Assembly: GCA_964245755.1 (NCBI GenBank)
Contig: CAXTNV010000020.1
Span: forward strand, 1 to 41,051
Length of the DNA: 41,051 nt
Direction: 5' to 3'
Source: Lichenicoccus sp964245755
GTDB lineage: Bacteria; Pseudomonadota; Alphaproteobacteria; Acetobacterales; Acetobacteraceae
The translations under genes were made by a program, and so were the position numbers. This document shows positions 35,439-41,051 of this stretch, piece after piece. The notes under the pieces were generated by a model that was not told the origin of the DNA, searched no databases, and saw only the letters and a program-made list of their open reading frames with translations. Within the stretch, counting starts at the first letter, position 1. Each line of letters begins with the position of its first letter.

Positions 35439-36332
35439 ATGTCGCGACCGAGCCTCGCCGCGTTGGAGGTGTTCCTGGCGGTCGCGCGCCATGGCAGCCT
35501 GCGCACCGCAGCGGTGGCGCGTGGGGTCAGCCCATCCGCCCTGAGCCACGTGATACGCGGCCTGGAGCAGACGCTCGATGTCCGGCTGTTCAACCGGACG
35601 ACGCGGAGCATCCGCATCACCGAAGCCGGCAGGCAGCTGCTGCGAAGCATCGGGCCGGCCCTGGACGACGTGGCCGAGGGGTTGCAGGCCGTCGGCGCGT
35701 TGCGAGGCCGCCCGGCCGGGCCGCTTCGCCTGAACGTTCCGCGCATCGCGACCGAGCTGATCGTCGAGCCGATCATCGGCCGGTTCCTGTCCACCTACCC
35801 GGATGTCAGACTGGAGGTGGTGAGCTCCGATGGTCTGGTGGACATCGTGGCCGAAGGCTTCGACGCCGGCATCCGTCGCGACCGGCGGCTGGCGCCCGGC
35901 ATGATCGCGCTGCCGGTGGGGCCAACGCGGCGCTTCGCCGTCGTCGGCGCTCCATCCTATCTGGCGCGGCGCGATCCGCCGCGCGCGCCACAGGACCTGC
36001 ACGCGCATGCCTGCATCGAGCGCTGCTTTCCCAACAGAGCACGCTACGCCTGGGAGTTCGCCCGCGACGGCGAGGCGCTGGAGGTCGAGGTGTCGGGGCC
36101 GCTGACGGTCGACGACACGTCGCTGATGCTGCAGGCGGCACTCGACGGGGTGGGCCTCGCGTTCGTCTTCGAGGAACTGGTCACGGCTCACCTCGCCAGC
36201 GGCGCGCTGGTGCGCCTGCTGGAGCCGTGGTGCCCGATGCTGCCGAGGTTCTTCCTGTACTACCCGGGGCGGCGTCAGGTCCCGGCGGCGCTGCGCGCCT
36301 TCATCGACATGGTGCGTTCGCCGACCGAGTAG
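35439..36332 (+). CDS. LysR-family transcription regulator
   Basis: A 297-residue regulator with the N-terminal winged helix (about 3-62: LAALEVFLAVARHGSLRTAA, then VSPSALSHVIRGLEQTLDVRLFNRTTRSI) and a periplasmic-binding-protein-like effector domain (about 90-295). The pattern LRLNVPRIATE and the GFDAGIR segment resemble the CrgA/AaeR-like LysR group. I chose ATG at 35439 because AGGAAAGG precedes it at 7 nt; an in-frame ATG six codons earlier is less likely. It probably controls the divergent Gfo/Idh/MocA gene and itself. Confidence 0.93.
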   Translation: MSRPSLAALEVFLAVARHGSLRTAAVARGVSPSALSHVIRGLEQTLDVRLFNRTTRSIRITEAGRQLLRSIGPALDDVAEGLQAVGALRGRPAGPLRLNVPRIATELIVEPIIGRFLSTYPDVRLEVVSSDGLVDIVAEGFDAGIRRDRRLAPGMIALPVGPTRRFAVVGAPSYLARRDPPRAPQDLHAHACIERCFPNRARYAWEFARDGEALEVEVSGPLTVDDTSLMLQAALDGVGLAFVFEELVTAHLASGALVRLLEPWCPMLPRFFLYYPGRRQVPAALRAFIDMVRSPTE

Positions 36333-36708
36333 CGTCGCGCGGCAGCCGAGAGCGCGGGCTCGCGCACTGCACCTGAGCGGCTGCACGACGCGTGCCGCAC
36401 CGCCCGCCCAGGCCATACGGATCAAGGAGACCAAGCAGGCTAAGCTCGCGAGGCTCACCACCGTCACCGTCGCGCGGCCGGTCGATCACCATGCCGGCGC
36501 TGATCGGCAGCGGTCGACGGGGTGGCGCAGCACCTCGCAGCGATCGGGTATGCGGCGGACGCGAGTGCTCCTCCGCCGCTAGTGGCGATGTGTCAGGAAG
36601 GCGGCACCCGCGCCGCGTCGGGACGCAGGGCTGCGGTGGAGCAGCGACAGCTATGTCGCCGCCGGCGCCGATCCAAGGCGGAGCTTCGTGCCGCACGGGC
36701 CGATGCTG
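36333..36708. other. Intergenic region between convergent LysR and sigma-factor genes
   Basis: In these 376 nt between two stop codons I see no protein-like frame on either strand, no RNA gene and no clear terminator. The open frames crossing it are rich in Arg/Pro/Ser as expected from chance. Confidence 0.6.
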
Positions 36709-38022
36709 TCAGTCGCAAGCCTGTGCGCGGGCGAGCAGGAATGCCGCTTCCCGCGCGTTGCGGGTGAGCTTGGCCGCGGCCTCGAATTCTGAACGCGCCT
36801 CTTCCAGCCGGCCGCACCGGAACAGGAAGTCGCCCCTCGCCGCCGGCAGCGGCGCATAGTTCCGCAGGGCGGCGGCGCCGGCGATCTCGTCGACCAGGCG
36901 CAGGCCCGCTTCGGGTCCGAGAGCCATGCTGTAGGCGACCGCTCGATTGAGATCGACCACAGGCGAGGGCATCACGGCGCGCAGCCGGTCGTAGAGCGAC
37001 GCGATCCGGTGCCAGTCGGTGTCGGCGGGGCTGCGCGCGCGCGCATGGCAGGCCGCGAGCGCGGCTTGCAGCGCATAGGGGCCGTCGCTCCCGAGAGCTT
37101 CGGCGCGGGCCAGCGCGCCGAGGCCCTGGCGGATCAACAGCTGATCCCAGCGTTCCCGGTTCTGCTCCGTCAGCGATATGAAGGCGCCGTCTGGCCCGAT
37201 GCGCGCCGGCAGGCGCGACGCCTGGATCTGCATCAGGGCCAGCAGGCCGAACACCTCGGCCGTCTCGGGGGCATCTGCGGGCATCAGCCGCACCAGCGTG
37301 CGGCCCAGCCGTTGCGCCTCCAGGCAAAGGTCCGGCCGGACAAGGTCGCCGCCGGTCGTGGCCGCGTAGCCTTCGTTGAAGATCAGGTAGACGACCTCCA
37401 ACACCGAGGCGAGCCGCGCCGCACGCGCAGCGCCGCGCGGCACCTTGAAGGTGAGTCCGGCCGTCCCGATCGTCCTCTTCGCGCGGACGATGCGCTGCGC
37501 GATCGCCGCCTCGCTCGACAGGAAGGCGCGGGCGATCTCGTCCGTCGTCAGGCCGCCGACGACCCGCAGGGTGAGCGCCGCGCAGGCTTCCGGGGACAGC
37601 ATAGGGTGACAGGCGGTGAAGATGAGACCTAGCAGCTCGTCGCCGAGATCGTCGTCCATGGTCGTTTCGATCGACCCGGCCGCGCCGTCGACTGTCGCGT
37701 CCAGCGTCCGCGCGATCTCCTCGTGCTTGCGCTCGCGCATCTTGTCGCGCCGGAGGGCGTCGATGGCGCGGCGTTCACCGACGGCCATCAGCCAGGCACT
37801 CGGATTGGCGGGAACGCCGGTCCTCGGCCATTCGGACAGAACGATGACCAGTACGTCCTGCGCCAGTTCCTCGGCAAGGTCGACATTCCGCACCAGCCGG
37901 GCCAAGCCTGCGACGAGCCTGGCCCTTTCGATGCCGAAGGTCGCCTCGATCGCCTGATGCGCCTCGCCCGCGGTCACACCGCCATTTCGGCCAGGGCCCC
38001 GAGGAACGCAAGCCGGTGACAT
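36709..38022 (-). CDS. ECF42-type RNA polymerase sigma factor with C-terminal TPR-like extension
   Basis: A 437-residue extracytoplasmic-function sigma factor. Region 2 (about 25-95) has LARLVRNVDLAEELAQDVLVIVLSEWP and the Trp-Leu-Met-Ala-Val-Gly-Glu-Arg-Arg-Ala-Ile-Asp-Ala-Leu-Arg segment; region 4 (about 130-190) has LRVVGGLTTDEIARAFL and AIAQRIVRAKRTI. A long helical extension (about 200-437, SVLEVVYLIFNEGY, ending with repeat-like RGDFLFRCGRLEEARSEFEAA) defines the ECF42 group, which lacks an anti-sigma factor and is linked to DGPF/YCII genes, as here. ATG at 38022 follows TGGAG. Confidence 0.92.
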   Translation of the reverse strand: MSPACVPRGPGRNGGVTAGEAHQAIEATFGIERARLVAGLARLVRNVDLAEELAQDVLVIVLSEWPRTGVPANPSAWLMAVGERRAIDALRRDKMRERKHEEIARTLDATVDGAAGSIETTMDDDLGDELLGLIFTACHPMLSPEACAALTLRVVGGLTTDEIARAFLSSEAAIAQRIVRAKRTIGTAGLTFKVPRGAARAARLASVLEVVYLIFNEGYAATTGGDLVRPDLCLEAQRLGRTLVRLMPADAPETAEVFGLLALMQIQASRLPARIGPDGAFISLTEQNRERWDQLLIRQGLGALARAEALGSDGPYALQAALAACHARARSPADTDWHRIASLYDRLRAVMPSPVVDLNRAVAYSMALGPEAGLRLVDEIAGAAALRNYAPLPAARGDFLFRCGRLEEARSEFEAAAKLTRNAREAAFLLARAQACD

Positions 38023-38042
38023 GCCGGCTCCAGCCGGCGGTA

Positions 38043-38465
38043 TCAGGCGACGCCGAGCTTCTCGCGTATCCGGTCATGGCCCTCCGAGCCTTCGGAGGGC
38101 AGGAGCTCGGCCAGATCCGCCATCTCGTAGAATGGCCGGATCTCGATCTCGCTCGGGCCCGGCATGGGGTTGGGGCAGCGCTTCACCCAGGCTGTAGCCT
38201 CGTCCATGTCCTTGACCTCCCAAAGCCAGAAGCCGGCGACCAGCTCGCGGGTCTCGGCGAACGGCCCGTCAATGACCATGCGTCCGGGACCATCGAAGGC
38301 GATGCGCCTGGCCTGGGCGGTGGGCTTGAGGCCGGCGCCGGCCAGCATGACGCCGGCCTCGACCAGCTCCTCGTTGAACCGGCCCATCGCCTCGAACGCC
38401 TCGGTCGTGGGGAACACGCCCTTTTCGCTGTCCTCGGTTGCCTTCACGAACACCATCACACGCAT
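38043..38465 (-). CDS. YCII/DGPF-domain protein
   Basis: A 140-residue cytosolic protein of the YCII-related (DGPF) family: MRVMVFVKATEDSEKG at the N-terminus, the eponymous IDGPFAETRELVAGFWLWEV motif and a C-terminal IEIRPFYEM. DGPF proteins are conserved partners of ECF42 sigma factors and may deliver the signal to them, but their biochemical role is not established. GGGAGACAGGCG precedes the ATG. The sigma-factor gene starts 20 nt downstream, so the two form an operon. The 273-nt gap upstream should hold its promoter. Confidence 0.9.
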   Translation of the reverse strand: MRVMVFVKATEDSEKGVFPTTEAFEAMGRFNEELVEAGVMLAGAGLKPTAQARRIAFDGPGRMVIDGPFAETRELVAGFWLWEVKDMDEATAWVKRCPNPMPGPSEIEIRPFYEMADLAELLPSEGSEGHDRIREKLGVA

Positions 38466-38738
38466 CGCCTGTCTCCCTGTCTGGATCTGCCTCATGAGCC
38501 CGGCATCGGAACGACGAACGGGGCTCCTGGAAATCGACATCATGCCGCAAGTTCTTTTCGATCGGTGAGGCGCACGCCGAGAACGGCCGCTTCCGGGCCA
38601 GAGATCGCGATGGCTCGATGATCGAGAGCTGGCGCAAAGCCGCAGCGAGGAGCGGGGGATCAAGATCCGTCGTCAACCGAGCCGCGACCTCCGAGGCAGC
38701 GAACTGCCAGCACAAACGTCAGAAGGCCTGTTGATGGT

Positions 38739-39521
38739 CTAGGTCGATGATGGCGGACAAGTCGGACGAGATCCGGGTGGTCCCGGCCTCGGTTCCCGAT
38801 AGACGAGCCTGTCGACGATAAGCCAGCCCAAGAACCCGGCAATGCCGACAACGCCCACCTTCCATTGAGGATCGGGATAGAGCGACATGATCCGGATGCC
38901 GCTCCCCCAGAGGAACATGATGAACGCGGCCGACGAGACGATCGCCCAGTGGACCGACCGGCTTCCGCCGGTGAAGTGGTCGAGGTTCGGGCCGATCCGC
39001 TTCGCGAGAAACCACAGGAAGGAGACGAGGAGCGCCATGCCGACGATGAACAGGATCCAGGGCGACATGCCGGTTCCTTGATTGAAACGGCCGGTGTCAC
39101 CAGTAGGGATGAAGGGCCGCATGACGATGTAGGCGATCAGTTCAGCCAGATTGATGACGACGAAGACGTAGAGCGCGAAAAACAGCAGCGTCCGCTGTCC
39201 TGACGACAGCCGTTGCAGAAAGTACAGGCTTAAGACGACGAAGATCGTGTGCATCAGCAGCGGCATGCCACCGATCGCGGCTTCCGCCAGATGGCCGGCG
39301 GACGGGAACAGGCGATCATAGGGCACGCCTTCGTCCCAGCCCTGCATCGTGATCGGATCGCCCCATACCACGGTGAACGGCGTGGGCGTGTAGCCCAGAA
39401 GCCAAGCCGTGGTGCTGTGCGTGAACTCGTGCGCGATGACGACGAAAGTCTGGAGTACCAGATAGGTGAGGAGCATGAACAGCGTGCCGGTCAAGCGCTT
39501 CTGGACAGTTGGACCTGACAT
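38739..39521 (-). CDS. Integral membrane protein with HExxH motif (M50-like)
   Basis: A 260-residue protein with five or six TM helices (about 12-34, 83-102, 110-133, 151-170, 190-207, 220-237). The first helix ends in His31-Glu-Phe-Thr-His35 followed by STTAWLLGYTP, which mirrors the HELGHALAARLLG start of M50 site-2 proteases. A possible third-ligand segment is GPNLDHF near residue 178. I do not recognise a named family; intramembrane metalloprotease is an inference. GGGAG precedes the ATG. The gene is richer in A and T than its neighbours and stands alone between two 240-270-nt gaps, which could mean recent acquisition. Confidence 0.7.
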   Translation of the reverse strand: MSGPTVQKRLTGTLFMLLTYLVLQTFVVIAHEFTHSTTAWLLGYTPTPFTVVWGDPITMQGWDEGVPYDRLFPSAGHLAEAAIGGMPLLMHTIFVVLSLYFLQRLSSGQRTLLFFALYVFVVINLAELIAYIVMRPFIPTGDTGRFNQGTGMSPWILFIVGMALLVSFLWFLAKRIGPNLDHFTGGSRSVHWAIVSSAAFIMFLWGSGIRIMSLYPDPQWKVGVVGIAGFLGWLIVDRLVYREPRPGPPGSRPTCPPSST

Positions 39522-39759
39522 AGCGTGAGCTCCCTGGTCGCTGCACCTTTGCGGATCTCGCCGAAGCTCGAGACATCCGGCTGACCGACCTGCCTGAAAG
39601 CCCCGCGGCTTCCGCCAGCTTCCTCCACGAGCAGTCCCGCGCGGAGCTGCCGGCGGGGTGAAGGGGTGGGGGCGCCGAAGGTACCCTCGAGCTTTGCCGC
39701 ATCGAGAACGCGCGCTGATCTACCGCCGGCGGCGGCTAATGCATCCTGACGCCTGACAG

Positions 39760-40470
39760 TTAGGCGCTGTTCGGTCCGCCTGCCGCTGGCACCGCGCCCG
39801 CACCATCCGGGATCGGTGCGATCAACTCCGAACCGTTGTTGCGAACGCTGTTCACGCCGCGCGCGACCGGCCACATGCGCAGCGTGCCGGCAGGCGCCGG
39901 CTGTAGCAGGGTGACCGCCTTGTTCACGTCCTCGTCCATCCAGGCCGTCCAGGCGCCTTCTTCAAGCATCAGCGGCATGCGGTCGTGCAAGCCGGCCATG
40001 TCATCGTTCGCGGCGGTGGTGATGATGGTGTAGGTGCGCAGCAGGGTGCCGTCCGGCTGCGTCCAGTTCTCCCACAGGCCACCGAACGCCAGCGGCCGGG
40101 CGTCCTGTCGTCCGATCGCGAAAGGCTGCTTGCCGTTCGCCTCGGCCCTCCACTCGTAGAACAGGTCGGCGGGCACGATGCACCGACGCCGGGCGAGTGC
40201 GCCGCGGAACATGCCCAACGACGTCACCGTTTCAGCCCGGGCGTTGATCGGCTTGCGGGCGGTCTTCAGGTCCTTGGTGAAGTGCGGCACCAAGCCCCAG
40301 GTCAGCAGGTCGAGGCGGCGCTCACCGGTCTCCGGGTGGCGCCGGATCACCGGCCGGCGGCTGGTGGGTGCGACGTTCCACGACGCCTCGACGTTCGGCA
40401 GCTCACCGATCGCACCGAAGATGCGGGCGAGCTCGGCGGCAGGGAGGGCAGAGACGTAGCGACCGCACAT
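39760..40470 (-). CDS. yedK: SOS response-associated peptidase-family protein (YedK/HMCES, SRAP)
   Basis: SRAP proteins crosslink to abasic sites in single-stranded DNA and shield them. The 236-residue protein begins MCGRY; Cys2 becomes the N-terminal crosslinking residue after Met removal. Other active-site positions are present: Asn76 (INARAET), Glu106 (FYEW) and His162 (GLHDRMP). The start is fixed by the need for Cys at position 2. The last 25 residues are Ala/Pro/Gly-rich. It is transcribed alone. Confidence 0.95.
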   Translation of the reverse strand: MCGRYVSALPAAELARIFGAIGELPNVEASWNVAPTSRRPVIRRHPETGERRLDLLTWGLVPHFTKDLKTARKPINARAETVTSLGMFRGALARRRCIVPADLFYEWRAEANGKQPFAIGRQDARPLAFGGLWENWTQPDGTLLRTYTIITTAANDDMAGLHDRMPLMLEEGAWTAWMDEDVNKAVTLLQPAPAGTLRMWPVARGVNSVRNNGSELIAPIPDGAGAVPAAGGPNSA

Positions 40471-40984
40471 GCTCTGCCTTTCACCGATCCTTAAGCAACG
40501 CGAGCCATCCTGGGTTGGATCAACCTCTCGTCGATGGTGATGCCGCGATGCCTCGCATGCTCGGTCTAGCACTTCGGTCGCTCTGGCGGCTGCCCCACAG
40601 GGCAGCATGTTCGGTCGCGAGCCTCGGCCTCATCGCCGCTATCCACCTCACCTCGAACGTCCTGGGCGACGCTGACGGCTAGCGGATGTGGAGTTTAGCA
40701 GATCCATCGCGGCGTGATGGTCAACCTGCTTGGCGACCTGCCGGTCGACGAAGCTCATCACAACCGGTTGCGCGGTGCGTGGTGCCGCCGGTTTTGCCCG
40801 GCGTCGCCAAACCCATCGACCTTGGTTGCGAAAGCCGCCTACAGACGTCACGCTGACGGCCCAGTCATGCGCCGGCAATGCGTCTCGCTGCGCGCCATTG
40901 TGTCCAGATAGAACGAGCATCAAAACGGGTTGGCACATCTTACGGGTTAGAAACGCAGCGGGTGCAAAGGCTTCACCGGAAAAT
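40471..40984. other. Intergenic region between yedK and the tRNA-like gene
   Basis: No convincing gene in these 514 nt. A 44-residue frame at 40548-40682 (+) begins MPRMLGLALRSLW and has one hydrophobic stretch, and a 96-residue frame crosses 40648-40938 (-); neither matches anything I know and neither has a good ribosome-binding site. The segment next to a tRNA-like 3' end might hold remnants of an integrated element, but I see no integrase or direct repeat. Confidence 0.5.
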
Positions 40985-41051
40985 TGGTGTCCGCGGCGGG
41001 ATTCGAACCCACGGCCCCAGGATTCATCCCACTTCGGCTTTCGCCGCCGCC
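40985..41051 (-). tRNA. 3' part of a tRNA-like RNA gene (tRNA or tmRNA acceptor end), cut by window edge
   Basis: On the minus strand the window edge enters an RNA that ends with a standard T-arm (GTGGG-TTCGAAT-CCCGC), a 7-nt acceptor strand CGCGGAC, discriminator A and an encoded CCA (ending at 40985). Upstream of the T-arm are GATGAATCCTGGGGCC and a CGGC-GAAA-GCCG hairpin, which do not look like an ordinary anticodon arm and short variable loop. A tRNA with a long variable arm or the acceptor end of a tmRNA is possible. The 5' part is outside the window, so the identity is open. Confidence 0.55.

Noticed and set aside
36301..36696. 131-codon - strand frame between LysR and the sigma factor
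   Set aside because: Arg/Pro/Ser-rich, no ribosome-binding site, overlaps the LysR end; not protein-like.
40648..40938. 96-codon - strand frame next to the tRNA-like gene, considered as an integrase or transposase remnant
   Set aside because: No transposase or integrase motif and no flanking repeats could be seen.

Overview
The window comes from a high-GC alphaproteobacterium, most likely Rhodospirillales/Acetobacteraceae. This is an inference from gene order (aroQ-accB-accC; ccmA-ccmB divergent from acnA), codon use and the gene families present; no rRNA or species marker is in view. Many genes are packed with 4-nt start/stop overlaps.

Region by region. 1-1862 (-): the aroQ-accB-accC operon, with accC cut by the left edge. 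2184-2810 (+): a secreted RlpA-type protein that appears to start at CTG. 2898-3932 (-): a YihY/BrkB membrane protein. 4221-5360 (+): a PLP-dependent ornithine/diaminopimelate-type decarboxylase behind a structured, speF-like leader. 5414-5848 (-): a two-CBS protein. 5903-7233 (-): ccmA-ccmB, divergent from acnA (7340-10033, +). 10163-16585: a YdcZ transporter, an SDR, glycogen phosphorylase, an ABC-F ATPase and ferrochelatase.

16780-24419 is the most unusual part. On the + strand lie a six-TM PAS-GGDEF-EAL protein, a tandem two-receiver protein and a stand-alone HPt protein, with no histidine kinase. Converging on them from the - strand is a tightly coupled operon of three envelope proteins: a membrane-anchored ExeA/GspA-like protein with no recognisable P-loop, a small OmpA-like protein, and a secreted Sel1-repeat protein with an Ig/FnIII-like C-terminus whose start is probably a CTG overlapping the previous stop. 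Divergent from this operon is a type-1 microbial rhodopsin gene with a D-T-S pump motif, broken by one frameshift and one in-frame TGA.

24582-41051 holds a YbdK-type ligase, two oxidoreductase/regulator modules (ArsR + LLM flavin monooxygenase; a Gal80-like Gfo/Idh/MocA protein divergent from LysR), an M48 CAAX-type protease, a DHA2 MFS exporter, an epoxide hydrolase divergent from a CGNR zinc-finger regulator, an ECF42-type sigma factor with its YCII/DGPF partner, an M50-like HExxH membrane protein, a YedK/SRAP protein, and the 3' end of a tRNA-like gene at the right edge.
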